Shown: positions 11,546 to 26,001 of the stretch, one piece after another | Position numbering within the stretch: the stretch's first letter is position 1 | Layout: every line of letters begins with the position of its first letter | Origin: Anaeromyces robustus | Lineage: Eukaryota > Neocallimastigomycota > Neocallimastigomycetes > Neocallimastigales > Neocallimastigaceae | Assembly: GCA_002104895.1 (NCBI GenBank) | Contig: MCFG01000013.1 | Coordinates: forward strand, 132,001 to 196,000 | Direction of reading: 5' to 3' | DNA length: 64,000 bases | Made by a program: the position numbers and the translations under genes | Notes under the pieces: model-generated | Databases searched by the model: none | What the model was told of the DNA's origin: nothing | The model's input: only the letters and a program-made list of their open reading frames with translations

Positions 11546-12421
11546 TCAAGTTTTATTTATATTTTTAGAATTTCTTTATAGTTTCGTAGGTACACAGTAT
11601 TAATAATATTTTGATTATAAAATACTAAAATTTTTAATTTATAATGAATTTTTTATACTATTTAAATATAAATGTATATAAATTTTGTAATAATTTTTTT
11701 TTCTCTCTTTATTATACTTCTATTAAATCATTATTATTTATACTAAAATTTTATTATTGCTTATTCATTTCAAAAATATATTAATATGTTAATATTAGGT
11801 AATAACTTAAATATAGTATAAACATTTAATTAATATTATAAAGATTATTATTTTTATTTTTTTATTGTTTAATTTTTTTTTTAAAAAAAATAAAATTTAT
11901 ATTAAAATTTGGAAATATATATTTTATTGTATTATTTATTTTTACTGATTCTATTATTATTATTTTTTTTTCTTTTGTTTTTAATTTTTCTTTTTGATTT
12001 TTTAATTTTTTTTTTATCTTTTATTTTATTATTTTTATTTTATTTTATATTATATTTAATTTTTTTCTATTAATTATTATTATTATTATTTTTTTTTTTT
12101 TAAAAAAAATTGATAAAATTTTATAATAATAATATTATTATTTATATTAATTATTAAAAGTTTGATTTTATAAAATTTTTTTGTTATTTATTATTTTTGC
12201 TTTTAATGAATTTGAATATGATTATTATCATATAAATTTTGTTCAAAATTTTGTTTGAAATAAAATGATAGCTTTCGATTTAAAAATATATATTATTAAT
12301 ATATATTTATTGTTATATAATATATATTAATAATATATTATATAATAGTATAATGGTATCATAATGATTATTTATTTTTTTTTTTATATTATTATTATTA
12401 TAATAATAATAATAAAAATAC

Positions 12422-15400
12422 TTAAATTCGAACAGTTTGAGTACTGACATTAACTCTTTGGAAGATTTCTTCTTCACGATCATGACGTATTTTTCTAATA
12501 GATTGTTCTAATTCTGCGTTCTTTTCTAATTCTTTATTAACTAATTCTTGATACTGTTCACGAGTATCTTGTAATAATTTACGGAATTCTTTACGAATAC
12601 TTTGTTCACGTTCAATAGCTGATTGACTTTGATTTGCTGGTGGTTTACCTCCAACCTTATTGTATAGAAAGTCTTCCATTTGGGTACGAAGTTTATTCAA
12701 TGCTGATCTTAGACTTGTAATTTCCTTTTGATCAATCTTCTTTTCTCTTTCATATTGTTTATTAAGGTTAGAAAGTCTAGTGTATTCTGATAAGGCATCA
12801 TCAATCTCTAATTGAAGCTCTTCTGCACTCTTTTCTTTATATTCTAATTCTTGAGTTAATTTATCTATCTTATTTCTCATTTCTTCGATTTCTTCTTTAG
12901 ATACATTGACATCATTATTCTTAGAATCTTCTACCATATTACGAAGTCTAGTAACTTGTAATTTCAAAGTTTCTTTTTCATCATTTACCATATTTAATTC
13001 AGCTTCATGACTACGTTGTGCACGTTCGTACTTTTGACTTTCAGTTTGAAGTTTGAATTCTAATTCTTCTATTTCATCATGTAATAAGTCCATATTTCTG
13101 ATTTGTTCTTCTAATCCATTTATTTGCTTCTTATGATCCTGTTCCATGGTTTCAATCTTCTTTTCATAAGTTTCAGTTAAAGATTTAATCTTATTATCCT
13201 TTTCAGTAATTATACCCTTATCATTCTTCTTCATATTTTCAATTTCCTTTGTTAATTTTTGAATTTCTTGATTAGCATTATTATTATACTTTGTTAAATC
13301 TTGTATATGCTCATTGGCCTTAATATTAATTTGTTCAGCCTTTTTAATTTCAGCAATAAGAGATTTCAATTTACCTTGATTGATTTCATGTTCCTTAGTT
13401 AAATCATCCTTACCTTTCTTGACTTCTTTTTCCATTTCAGTAATAGTTTTCTTAAGTGAATCAATAACTCTTTCCAAGTTAGCACACTTATCTTGAACAT
13501 CTCTATATTTCATTTCAACCTCTTGGACGTTCTTCTTATTATTGTTAGAAAGATTTTTATATTCGGTTTGAGTTTCATTATATTTCTTTTGAAGCTTTTC
13601 AAATTCTTCTAATTTATCCTTTAATGCTTTTTCAGATTTATTTAATTTATCTAATGTTTTATTGAGTTCTTGAGCTTTACTATTAGCTTCTCTTTCACTC
13701 TTATTTAATTTGCTATTAAGGTCAAAGGTTTCAGTTTCATGTTGCTTATGAAGATTATTAATTTCTTCGTTGAGCTTTTCTTTAGCCTTCTTTTCATTTT
13801 CAATTTGTTTTTGTAGTCCTTCTTCAACAGAATCGAATTCTTTAGCTTGATCAAGAATTCTATCTTCAGTATCTTTTAATTTTTTACGTAATTCAGATGT
13901 TGCATTTTCATTATCTTCAATTTCCTTTTCCTTCATTTCAATCTTCTTATTTAATTCTTCTATTTTTTGCTTCATTTCATTAGCAACTTTAGTTTCATTT
14001 TCAGAAGATTGCCATTTCAATTGATCATAATCATGACGAATTTTATCATAATCTTCCATTAATTTAGAATATGTTTCAACTAATTGATCATTTTCAGAAG
14101 TTAATAGATCGTATTCTGATTTCAAATCTTTTAATTCATTACGAATTGAATTTTCAGATTTTTTGAATTCAGATTCTTTAGTTCTTAATTCTTCATTCTT
14201 ATCTTCGAGACGGCTTCTAAGATCTTTCATAGTATGACGCATATCTTCAATTTCATCATGTAATTCTCTATTTTCTGATTTTAATTCTTTATTCAATTTA
14301 TCAATATTATCTCTTTCTTTTGAGAAGTTATTATAACGTGATTCCTGATCATTAAATTCTCTTGTCTTATTATTTAATCTAGTTTCTAAATCGTTATACT
14401 TATTTGTTATGTCTCTTAAATCATCATTAGCTTTCTTTTCACTCTTAATACGATTTTGAAGATCTTCATCGGCTTCCTTTAACATATTTTCTAATAATTT
14501 AACATCATCTTCACTATTCTTCAATTTTTTTTCAGTACTTTCTAATTTTCTTTTAAGATCATAAATTTCATCTTTTAACTCTTGGCTTAATTTTTCATCA
14601 CTACGACTTTTAATATTCTTACTTTCTTTAACTTCATCTTCTAATTCATGTATTTCCTTGTATAAATCTTTAATTAAAGAATCATAATGATCATTATCAT
14701 CTTTATGTTTATTAATTTCTTCTTTAAGATCTCTTTTACTTTTGGATAATAATTCTTCTTGTTCATCCAAATCAATAGATACTTTTTGATATTGGGTAAC
14801 AACATCAGAAACAAATTTAGTAAAGTTTTTGGCACTGTATTCTCTCTCTCTTTTAACTCCTTCGATTTCCATAGAGAAGGAACGATACATTTTTTCTAAG
14901 ATTTCTCTTTCTTTAATTTCTTTTTGAAGATCCTCTTTTACTCTATCTAAATCATCATTATTAAGGTCTTCTTTAAAGTATCCTCTAATTTCTTCTTCCT
15001 TCTTACGGATAGTTTGTCTTAAACGATCAATTTCATCTTCTTGATCTTCACATCTTCTTTTTTCACTTTCTAATTGACGACGTAATATATCAGCTTCACG
15101 AGAGCGTGATCCAATAATTGGTGAACTGTTTGTTGATGAAATATTTACACCATCTCTTTCATAACTTTTAATTTGATTCTTTAATTTAGTAATTAATTCA
15201 TCTTTCTCTGAAACTGTCATATAATTATTAGAACGTGACTGATTCATTTCAACCTTATTTGTTAATTCTTCGTTTTCACTCTTAAGATCAATAATAACTC
15301 TATCTTTTTCATCAAGAACAACATGATTTTCTTCAACAGTTTTTTCTAGATTTTTACATTTTTCCATTAATTCATCAATTTTTTCATTCTTTGAAGCTAA

Positions 15401-18400
15401 ATCAGCTTGACTAGTTGCTAAATCAAGTTTTAACTGACTAATATCTTCATTACTTGAATCTTTACTACCGGTATGTTTTAATTCACTTTCTAATCTTCTA
15501 ATCTTTTTAAGTAAATCTTCATTTTCTGGTTCTAATTTTGATATCGTACTGTTTAAAACAGATGAAGATTGCTCAAGTTCTTTTATTTTATATTCAGCAG
15601 ATTTTAATTTTTGTTCATAATTTGCAATATCCTTTTTTGAATCAGAATCTTGGAATTTTTGAGAACGAGCAACTTCCCAACGAAGAACACCAGATAAATG
15701 ACAGAATACATTATGTTCTACAATACGTAAACGATATAAATTTCTCCATAGATCGTTGGCTAAGGCATCAACTTTTTTATTTGCATGAGAAAGTTGTTCT
15801 TTAGCCTTTTTAGCTTGTTTTGGATCGGACGAGCTATTCTTGGCAAATGAAACTGCTGCTTCACGTATTTTGGCTTCCATTTGAAGTTTAGATTGAATAG
15901 AAGCAACTCTTCTTGTCAAACCAATAAAATCTTTTTTCATTTTGTCGTAAGTATTGGACTGAATAATATTGAATTTAGCTGTATCATTCATAGCTTCATC
16001 AACTAAAACTTGCATCAACATTAAATCATCAGTATTTACTAAATCCGTTTTTGTAGTTAATTGAATCATTAAATCACCTAAATTGTTTGGTATATCTTGT
16101 GGATTAAATTTTTGACCACTAACAGCAGCATTTACAGATGAAATACCACCAAACACATGTGCATTATCAAAATTGGATTTTGGACCAAGAGTAGTACTAG
16201 ATGAAGTAGCAGATTCTAATGTATTTCTTTTACTTTTTGTATCATTTTGAGATCTAGTTGGTGATATTGGTGAACTTAAATCACCAAGTACTCTTGAAGG
16301 CATTGGTGGTGCTCTACCACTATTAAAAGATGCTTCTGTATTTGCAACTAATGTTTTTTCAGACCCTAATGTTCGACTTCTTTCAAAGTCATCCATTGCT
16401 GATATTGGTGAAGGTTTTTTCGAAACACCTTCTTTATCATCAATATTTGATGATTTATTTTCAATATTTTTATCAATCTGGAGATTTCTTGGTGGTATTT
16501 TTCTATCATTTCTTAATCTTGGTGATTTACTATCACTTCTTGATCTTGGTGAATTAGGTGCTGTACTATTGTCTTTTTTCATTTCTTCATTTTTAACTTC
16601 CTCTTTTTCTTTGCCAATTTCTCTTTCTCTATCTCTTTCTCTATCTCTATCTCTATCTCTATCTCTAGCTCTAGGACTCATATTATCTCTTGATCTATCT
16701 CTTGGATCACCTCTTTCTCTAAATCTAGGGCTCATATTATCTCTTGATCTATCTCTTGGATCATCTCTTTCTCTACTTCTAGGACTTATATTATCTACTG
16801 ATCTATCTCTTGGATCATCTCTTTCTCTACCTCTAGGATTTATATTGTCTACTGATTTATCTCTTGGATCATCTCTTTCTCTTCCTTTAGGACTTATATT
16901 ATCCATTGATTTATCTCCTGGATCATTTTTATTTTCATTAAGATCTTCTTTATTATCTTTAGCAATTGCATCATTAATTTCTTCCTTTGAACCATCTCTA
17001 TCTCTTGGACTTATATTACCTCTTTCTCTATCTCTTGGGCTCATATTACCTCTTTCTCTGTCTCTTGGACTCATTCCTCTCTCTCTATCTCTTGGACTCA
17101 TTCCTCTCTCTCTATCTCTTGGACTCATTCCTCTCTCTCTATTTCTTTCTCTTGGATCATCTCTTGGACCATTTTGTTCATCATTATTCTCACCTCTAAG
17201 ACCATTTCTAGAACCATCTCTACCTTCTTTTAAATCATCTCTTGGTCCTCTTCGGTCTCTTGGATGACCATCTCTTGGTCTTGGTATACGACGTGGACCA
17301 TTTGGTGGTGAACTAATTTCATCTCTTAGAGGTGGTCTTTGAGTATTATTTGAAAGTTCTCTAGATCTTGGAGGTATTTCTATACTTGGTTGATCAATTT
17401 GTGCTGGTGAAGATGTCTCATCAACAACACTTGGGGGTACAATTGATGAACGACTAGAATCTGGATTATTGAAATCAGAATTCTCTCTTGATCTTGGTGT
17501 ACGTGGTGGAATATGTGGTGGTCCAGATTCTTTTCTTGATCTTGTACGTGGAGGAGGTGGAGGATCATTATAATCATTATCTCTTGCTCTTGGTGTACGA
17601 GGTGGAGGAGGACCATTTGGATCATTATAATCATTATCTCTTGCTCTTGGTGTACGAGGTGGAGGAGGACCATTTGGATCATTATAATCATTTTCCCATG
17701 CTCTTGGTGTACGTGGTGGAGGAGGACCATTTGGATCATTATAATCATTTTCCCTTGCTCTTGGTGTACGTGGTGGAGGAGGACCATTTGGATCATTGTA
17801 ATCATTTTCCCTTGCTCTTGGTGTACGTGGTGGAGGAGGACCATTTGGATCATTGTAATCATTATCTCTTATTCTTGGTGTACGAGGTGGAGGAGGACCA
17901 TTTGGATCATTATAATCATTTTCTCTTGCTCTTGGTGTACGTGGTGGAGGAGGACCATTTGGATCATTGTAATCATTATCTCTTATTCTTGGTGTACGAG
18001 GTGGAGGAGGACCATTTGGATCATTATAATCATTTTCTCTTGCTCTTGGTGTACGTGGAGGAGGACCATTTGGGTCATTAATATCATTATCTCTTATTCT
18101 TGGTGTACGAGGTGGAGGAGGAGGACCATTTGGATCATTATAATCATTCTCTCTTACCCTTGGTGTACGAGGTGGAGGAGGACCATTCGGATCATTAATA
18201 TCATTATCTCTTACTCTTGGAGTACGAGGTGGTGGCGGAGGACCATTTGGATCATTAATATCATTATCTCTTACTCTTGGAGTACGAGGTGGTGGCGGTG
18301 GCTCATTTGGATCATTATCTCTCATTCTTGGAGTTCTAGATGGAGGAGCATTTGGGTCATCCGGCTTTGGAGGTCTTGGTATTCTTCTCTTTCCTTCACC

Positions 18401-19704
18401 CATTCTTGGTGTACGTGGTGCATTTGAATTACTTCTATCTCCTCCAGAACGAGGAAAATCATCATCTCTTACTCTTGGAGTACGTGGTGGTGATCCTTGA
18501 TCATTTCTTGACCCTGATCGTATGAGATCTTCATTACCTAAATGTGGTGTATTAGCTGGTGAAATATTAGGACTACGGCCTCTTGGACTTCTTATATCAT
18601 CTCTAATACTACGATCTCCTGGATTATTGTAATCACGTCCTCTACCTCTGTCTCTATCTCTATCTCTACCTCTGTCTCTTTCTCTATTTCTGTCATCTCT
18701 AAAACTGCGATCTCCTGGATTACCACGTCTATCTCTATCTCTTTCTCTATTTCTATCTCTTTCTCTATCGTCTCTATCTCTTCTTTCTCTTCCATCATTT
18801 CTTTCATTATTATATGGAATATTAGAATCATCATGTGAATTATTGAGTATTGATTTTGTTCTTGATCTTCGATCATTTAAAGCAGAACCCAAAGAATTTG
18901 ATCTAGGTCTAACCTTTGGGCGTTCTGTAACAGGTGAAGAATTTTCTGATTTAAAATTTCTTTTTTTAACAGGTTTATGTAACGTTGCTTTATCATCTAA
19001 TATTTGTGAATTTGTAAGATAAAATTCATCTTCATATTCTTTCACACTACTACCATTATTACTATAGTAAGATTGTTTATTTTTTGAAGCATTTTGAGCT
19101 CTATCTTTTCTATCATCATATCTACTATTATAAATTGATTCTTTTTCTTCTCGCGATAGATTCATTGATTCTATTTGACTAGTTGCTCTACTTTTCATTG
19201 TAGAACTAAAATCTTCTATCTCATCTAATAAAGTTGATAACCTTTGTGGTTTACTTGATGTTGAATTTGGAGATTTTGTATCTTTTTCTTGAGTTGTATC
19301 ATTCTTATTTTAATTTATTTATTTTAATTAATGTTATGAAAAAGATTATATATATATTAAATATATTACTAAATTAGTTTCATTATATTATCATTATATA
19401 TTATATTTTCTAAAATTATTGATTTTTCTATAATACAAAGTATTAATAAAATTTTTGAAGAAAATTATTTATAATTTACCTCTCCTGGTACAGCTTCAGC
19501 TTCTCCAACAAATGCGTTCTTCAACCTTGTAAAATAGCTCTATTATATATGTTATATATGTAAAAAAAATTTGTTATTATTAATCAAATAACAAAAGAAA
19601 TTAAAAAAAAATGTAATTAATTATATATAAACAAAATGAAAAATAGATAAAATTATAAAGTATAATATATAAATAAAAATAAAATATAACTTATATAGTA
19701 AAAC

Positions 19705-19740
<36 letters not shown>

Positions 19741-19941
19741 AATTTAAATATAATGAAATATATAAATAAAATAAAATAAAATAAAATAAAATAAAATAAA
19801 ATAAAATAAAATAAAATAAAAATAATGAAATATATAAATAAAATAAAAATAAAAAAAGTAAAAATAAAAAATATAAGAATAAAATAAAATAAAATAAAAT
19901 AAAAAAAAATAATAGTATAAAAATAATATACTTACAGCCAT
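12422..19941 (-). CDS. Uds1-domain coiled-coil protein with Arg/Pro-rich repeats
   Basis: Three exons: 19941-19936 (ATG GCT only, then GTAAGT), 19539-19480 (SYFTRLKNAFVGEAEAVPGE), and 19303-12422; all introns are phase 0 and the product has 2315 residues. Residues to about 1090 are disordered: DRERDRDR-type runs, about 15 copies of a Pro-rich unit like NDPNGPPPPRTPRARE (about 336-609), and SPRDRERG and DPRDRSxDNISPR repeats. Residues of about 1090-1240 (QVLVDEAMNDTAKFNII, LTRRVASIQSKLQMEAKIR, HVFCHLSGVLRW-like end) match my memory of the fungal Uds1 domain ('up-regulated during septation', PF15456). The remainder to the C terminus is a very long coiled coil. Such proteins are thought to act at the cell cortex or septum in fungi; the role here is inferred. 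The family call is good, the detailed role unknown. Confidence 0.87.
17540..18360 (-). repeat. Coding minisatellite, about 15 units of 54-60 bp
   Basis: Inside the Uds1 gene, units encode variants of NDYNDPNGPPPPRTPRARE. Units vary in the number of Pro codons (3-5) and alternate RARE, RIRD and RVRD endings; one has a Trp in place of Arg (RTPRAWE, near 17695). The units offer PxxP ligands and Thr-Pro sites. Higher-order alternation near 17860-18060 suggests unequal exchange of two-unit blocks. Confidence 0.9.
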
Positions 19942-21630
19942 AAATATTAAAAAATATATTACAAAAAAAAAATACTGTATATTATAGATTATATATTAAA
20001 AAAGTTTTTGAAATTATTGTATTTATTTGTGTTTATTATAGTATTATATTATAATTTTGATTTAGTTTAATTGAATGACTTTATTATTTATATATACATT
20101 GATTATTATATTATAAAAATATTATCATATATTCTTGAATTGTTATTAGATAATTCAAAAATTGTTATTTTTTTTAATAATTCAATATTATTATTTATAT
20201 TATCCCCTAATTGTCATAAATATATATATATATAAAGAAGTTATTAATTTTTTAAAATTTATTTTTCAATATTTTATAAATGATTCTTATATTTATTTAT
20301 TTATTTATAATTATAAATTTTGAATTTTATAAATGTATTTATTAAAGTATATATATTTAATTTTATTCATTTTGTATATTTTTATTAAAAATATAAAAGA
20401 TTATAAAATTAAATCTAATATAATTACTATATTTTTTTGTAATTTTTTGTTTTATTTATTTTTACTGTCTATTTATTCATTTACTTATTTATTAATTTTT
20501 CTTTGAATTATAAATTAATAAGAGTTTATTCATAAAATTTTCTTCGATAGCATATATTCAAAAAAAATTATTTACCTTTTAAATTATTATTATTTTATTT
20601 ATTATTTTTATGTTATTAGGGACAATTATAAAAAAATTATTTTTAAAGCAATTAATTGAAATATAAATAAAATATAGTTAGATTATTCAATTATTATATA
20701 TCTACCAATTGTTATTTTTAATAAATATAAATCATTGTTTATATTTCTTTTTTTATATTTCGAGCCTCTTAATTGAAACTTAAAATGTTCAAAATATCTT
20801 GATATTATGATTAAAATTAAAAAATAATATATATTCAATTATATATTATTTTATTAACATTATTTATTTGGTTCAATAAATTTTGTATATTATATTAATA
20901 AATATACTTTTTATCATAATATTATATTATAGATATATGTTATTCAATATTAAAATGTTTTATTGTATATGTATATATACACACAAAAAAAAAAAGAAAT
21001 ATAAAATTATTAATACTTTAATAATAATAATACTTTCTGATAATAGTTTAATGGTATTTCTTAAATTATTATTTAATTATATTACTATTATTATTATTAT
21101 TATTATTAATTGGCTTGATAATTGATGTTTAATTATCTTCCTTTTTCTTTCTTTTTTTTTTTTTTTTTTTTTTTTTTTTCTATTTAAATTATTTTATGAA
21201 AAAGAAATACTTGTAATAGAAAAAAAGGATTATTTAAGATTATGAGCATAATAATAAATTATTTAAATTAATATATTATTATGTATATTATAAATATATT
21301 ATATAATATAATAATATAAAGTGACTAAATTTTATTTTATAAATAATTAATTAGTATCAAATAAGGTTTATATAAACAATACAAAAGTAATATATAAATT
21401 AATATATATGCTTATTAAGCATTCATTATTTATGGAGAATTGAAGTATTTAAATTTAATAGTTATTCAGTTTATATATATTATTTAATATAAATAATAAT
21501 TATCAATATATTATTTTAATATATTCAATATATTATAATAAAATATTATATTTAATATTATAATTATTTTTATATATAATTATTTATAAAAATGTTTTGT
21601 TTATTATTAAAAATAGTATAAAAAAAAAAG

Positions 21631-21670
<40 letters not shown>

Positions 21671-21719
21671 AATTATTATATAGGATATATAATTTATAAA
21701 ATAAAGCAGCAATTAATAA

Positions 21720-21811
<92 letters not shown>

Positions 21812-23872
21812 ATTAATGGTATTGTTAAATTATTGATATACTAAAAAACAAACTAATGTGTAATAAAACAATGAGGCATAAAAACTTTTTGCTTTAATTA
21901 CTGGTATTGTTTTTTATTTTTTCCTTTAAAAATTATGTTTATTTTATTTAATTATTACTATTATATAAAAGATTTATATTTCATATAATACACTTAATAT
22001 TCTTGTTCTTTTTTTTTTTTTATATTATTTGTTTTAAAAGATATTATAGTTAAGATTTATATTAATTATTAGGATTAAGTTATTCCTTTAAAAATTGGTT
22101 ATTTTGAAGGATTTTATTTTATTTTTATCAATATGTTACATATATATCAATATTAATAGAACTAATGTTATATTTATTTATTTTTAATTCTATTTTTCTA
22201 TTTTAAAAGAAAATATTATTGGACAATATTTCTTTAAAAATAATATAAATAAATAAATTTAATCTTTTCATTTATGTTGTATGTATTACAATTAATTGAT
22301 AATATATTATATAATAAACTTTTTTTATATTAAGTGAGTACAATTTTCTTTTATTAATTTCCTTTTTTGTTAATTATTCTAATTTGTTTAATTTTTATAT
22401 ATTAAAGTTATATACAGTTTTTATGGTATAATCAATTTTTGAACTATTCTATAAACTTTAATTAATAATTAATATTCTTTAAAAAAAAAAAATGAATTTA
22501 CTGTAAAGAAATAGTAAAAATACATTATATATTACATAAATTAAAATTTAAATATAGTACATAAAATTAATATAAAAAATTATAAAATTGTATTTCATAT
22601 AGAGTTTATTATTATTATATATATGATTTATGATTTATATAAAAATCAATATATTATCCCTTAAATTATTATATTTAATTGATTTTTTGTACCACTTATT
22701 TTTTTTAATTATTAAGTTTTTATTATTTTTATAATATTTTTATTTATTAATATTATTTTTTAAAGATAAATATTAACTAGTAATACATATTATATAAAAT
22801 GATTAATAAGTAAATCATTTTATATGTATATATATATTTAAATTTTAATAATATTATTTATTATAATAAACATATATATAATGTAATTGAAATTAAAAAT
22901 TAATGTTTAAAATAATTTTAAATCAAAAAATGAGAAAGAAATAGAAATCATTAAAAAAAAAATATATAGTTTTTTTTATTTATCCAATCAAATATTTATT
23001 AAAAAAATCTCCAAAAGTTAAGATTTATATTTTTTAATAATAATTTATGCTTTTTTTTTTTTTATTTTTTTTATTTTTTTTATGTACTTTTCTAATGTAT
23101 ATATTTTATTTTAAAAGTTTAAATAATTAGATTATAATAATAATATAATTATAAATATAAATATATCTTTCATTTATTATAAATATTTACAATACATACA
23201 ATACATACTATTAAAAATATTTTATACATTATTTCTTATTATTTAAAATTATTTTATTATTATTTCTGTTTTGCTTTAATTTAATTTTCAAAAATTTTAT
23301 ACTAATTTCCAAAGTATTGATTTTTTAAATATATATGTAAAGATGCAAATAAATAATAGAATATGCATTTATATAATATTACACCGTAAAAAATAAAAAA
23401 AAAGATAAGAAATATTTATTAATTTAATTAATTTTTTTTTATTTATTATATTTATTTGCAAAATGAAGTAATAATAAAATATATATATATATTATATTAT
23501 TTTTTATTTGATTATATATATACAATTTTATTCTTAACTTTTGATTTAAGATTTCCTTATAATAATAATATTATTATATTGTTGTTATTGTTATTGTTAT
23601 TGTTGTTGTTGATAAATGATATTTTATAGTTCATTTTATTTTATTTTATTTTATTTTATTTTTTATTTTAGTTTATTTTCAAATTTTTATATAAATATAT
23701 CAAATAATTCATTTATAAATTTTTCTAATATATCTTTTTTTTTTTTTTGTTGTTGTATTATAAAAGAATTATTTAATTACTTATAATAATATATTTATTT
23801 TTATCGATTGTTTTATTATCCTATATATATTTAATTTTTTTTTTTTTATTTTTTTTCTGTTTTTGATTATTA

Positions 23873-23906
<34 letters not shown>

Positions 23907-23996
23907 TATTGTATTTTAGTAATAAAATATTAAATTATTTGGCAAGTAAATTAATTTATTATAAATAATCAATTTTAAATCACTGAAAAATTTTTT
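19942..23996. other. Gene-free AT-rich region
   Basis: About 4 kb with no exon I can support on either strand; composition is near-pure A/T. It holds an (AAAT)n array at 21715-21812, poly-T runs (21147-21179) and short AAT/TTA runs. The 5' flank of the Uds1 gene and the 3' flank of prefoldin lie here; no promoter element stands out. Confidence 0.6.
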
Positions 23997-26001
23997 TTAA
24001 ACAGAAGATTCCTTTTTCTTTAAACGACGTTGTTTGACATCCCAATTGTAAACTCTTGCTATATCTATTATTCATGAATTAATTATTCATTATTATAATA
24101 ATGTGAAAAACAACAATAATAATAAAAAAGATTAAGGGTAGATAACTATACTTATTTGCTTATTTGTATACTCAAATGAATTGAATTTCTTACCAAATTT
24201 GTTATTTAAAATAGAATATAAACGTATATAAATTTAGATTTATTATATTAAAAAAAAGGATACTGACTTCCATAGTAGTAATTTGATTTCTTAAAAATTC
24301 TAAATCTTCTTTAATATTATTTAAACTCTTTTCAGCAGTGCTTAATTTTTCTTCTAAAAGAGCTTTTGCTTCTTCAGTAGTATATTCTAACATAACATTA
24401 ACCTTTTAATAAATAGTAATAAACATATATATAATCAATGATATTTAAATAAAACATAAATAAATAAAGATAAATAAATAAGAATATTAATAATGAAAAT
24501 TTGATTAAAAATATTATTAAATAATATGTATCAAAAAAAAAATTTTTTTTATCATATTCTATCAATAATAATACATATAAATTAACTATATTTAATACAT
24601 ACACCTAACCATAAATAAACAGTTTTAGTTGGCTTAATTTTAGCAGTAGCGTAAAGAGTATCATTAAGTTCGTAATTAGTAACAATATCTTCATCTGAAT
24701 CCTTTTTATTATTATTATTATTATTTATTTATTTAAAAATAATAATATGAAAAATATAGATAATAAAAAAGTAATTCAGTGATGATAACAAAAAATTACA
24801 AAATTTATTGTCATTTTTAATTTTTAATTATATATAAGAATAATAATTTTTATAATTAAATAAAAATTATATAAATAATAGTTGAAAAATAAAATTTTAT
24901 TTATATTTATATTTGTATATATTTACTTGTTTTGAAATTAAATATAAAACCATATCTAAAGTTTTTCTTAAATCTGGAATTTTTCCTTCTAAAATTTTTT
25001 TTCTTTGTAAATGAGAAGATTCCATAAATTTGTATTTACTATTGTAATATATATATATAAATATTAAGTTTTGAAAGAATAAATAGATTAATATTATTGA
25101 ATAAAATATGTTCATAATTAAAAATATTTTATTAAATTGATTAAACAATTAACGTAATAATAAAATATAATTAAATATTATTGTTTCTTTTATAATGACT
25201 CAAAATTAATATTATATATCATTTATTTTCTTGAAAAAAAAATCAAATTATGACATTTATCGTTTTAATTATTATTATTATATTTATTATTATATATATA
25301 ATTTTTAATTGTCAAATAGATATGAATATTTTTTTTCGAATAAAAACTATTTTTTTTTATGAATCGTATTAAATTTTATGATTATCATTTATAGCTTGTT
25401 TATTATTTTAAAATTATTTTAGTAAATAAATTTATTTATATATATACGTATATTATTTAATGATTCATTCATTATTGATTAAAAAAAAATTTTTTTTGAT
25501 TGATTTAAAAAAAAATTCAATTATTGTTAAATTCATTTTTTTTATAGAATATATATATATTTTTTAAACATGCCTTATCATTTCAGTGAATTTTCTTAAA
25601 GTGGTTTCTGCATTTTCATCAATAAATTCTTCAACTTTATCCTAATGTAACAATAATCATTTTATAAATTTCATTAAAATTAAAATGTTGAATCGAAATA
25701 GATGTGTAATTTATATATATTAAAATTAAAACATGAAATATTTTAATGTTAGTAATTTTTTTATATATATAAATTATAATATTTATTTAAATAGAATATA
25801 TAAAATTAATTATAAATAAGTGATTGATTTTATTTCAATTAATTTCTAAAACTATATTATTATAAATAATTTATATTTATATATCTAAAATGTTTCATTC
25901 ATTTAATATAAATATATTTTATAAAATTTTAAAAATGAAAAACTTACGACAAATGGGGCTTTTGGAATACCACGAGGATTTGATTCAAGATTTATAGACA
26001 T
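23997..26001 (-). CDS. PFD3: Prefoldin subunit 3 (VBP1/Pac10)
   Basis: Six exons, 179 residues: 26001-25948, 25641-25574, 25038-24927, 24701-24603, 24402-24264, 24064-23997. Prefoldin is the cytosolic hexameric chaperone that hands nascent actin and tubulin to CCT; subunit 3 is one of its two alpha-type subunits. Family landmarks as I know them from VBP1 are present: NPRGIPKAPFV near the N terminus, ISKYKFMESS, WLGVNVMLEYTTEEA, LEFLRNQITTMEVNIARVYN and a basic C terminus (RRLKKKESSV). The helices at both ends form the coiled-coil tentacle. Length is close to the family norm (about 185-200). All exon phases agree. Intron 2 needs a GC donor (AAG|GCATGT at 25573-25572); the GT alternative 3 bp on gives a stop at once. 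Many ATGs exist in introns, so single-frame reading misses this gene. Confidence 0.93.

Larger units (their letters stand above)
8912..12421. other. Gene-free AT-rich region holding a transposon candidate
   Basis: No convincing exon was found on either strand. The stretch consists of A/T homopolymers and degenerate repeats, apart from the higher-GC motif clusters at 10170-10280 and 11273-11330 described separately. Within 10310-10760 a degenerate minisatellite built on TTTAATGATATTGAATATTT is repeated several times. Similar segments near 10783-10895 and 11018-11143 look like an old duplication of about 240 bp. Confidence 0.6.

Noticed and set aside
16569-18081. Plus-strand open frames rich in Leu/Ser and in VYVVEEDHLDH-type repeats
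   Set aside because: They are the antisense of the Arg/Pro-rich repeats of the Uds1 gene; their repetitiveness follows from the coding minisatellite.
17380-18876. Minus-strand frames in other phases (His/Met/Ile-rich and Glu/Ile-rich)
   Set aside because: Alternate-frame readings of the same repeats; the main frame alone carries recognised domains.
19744-19941. 65-residue minus-strand frame starting MAVSIL
   Set aside because: Its ATG is the true start of the Uds1 gene, but after two codons it runs into the intron.
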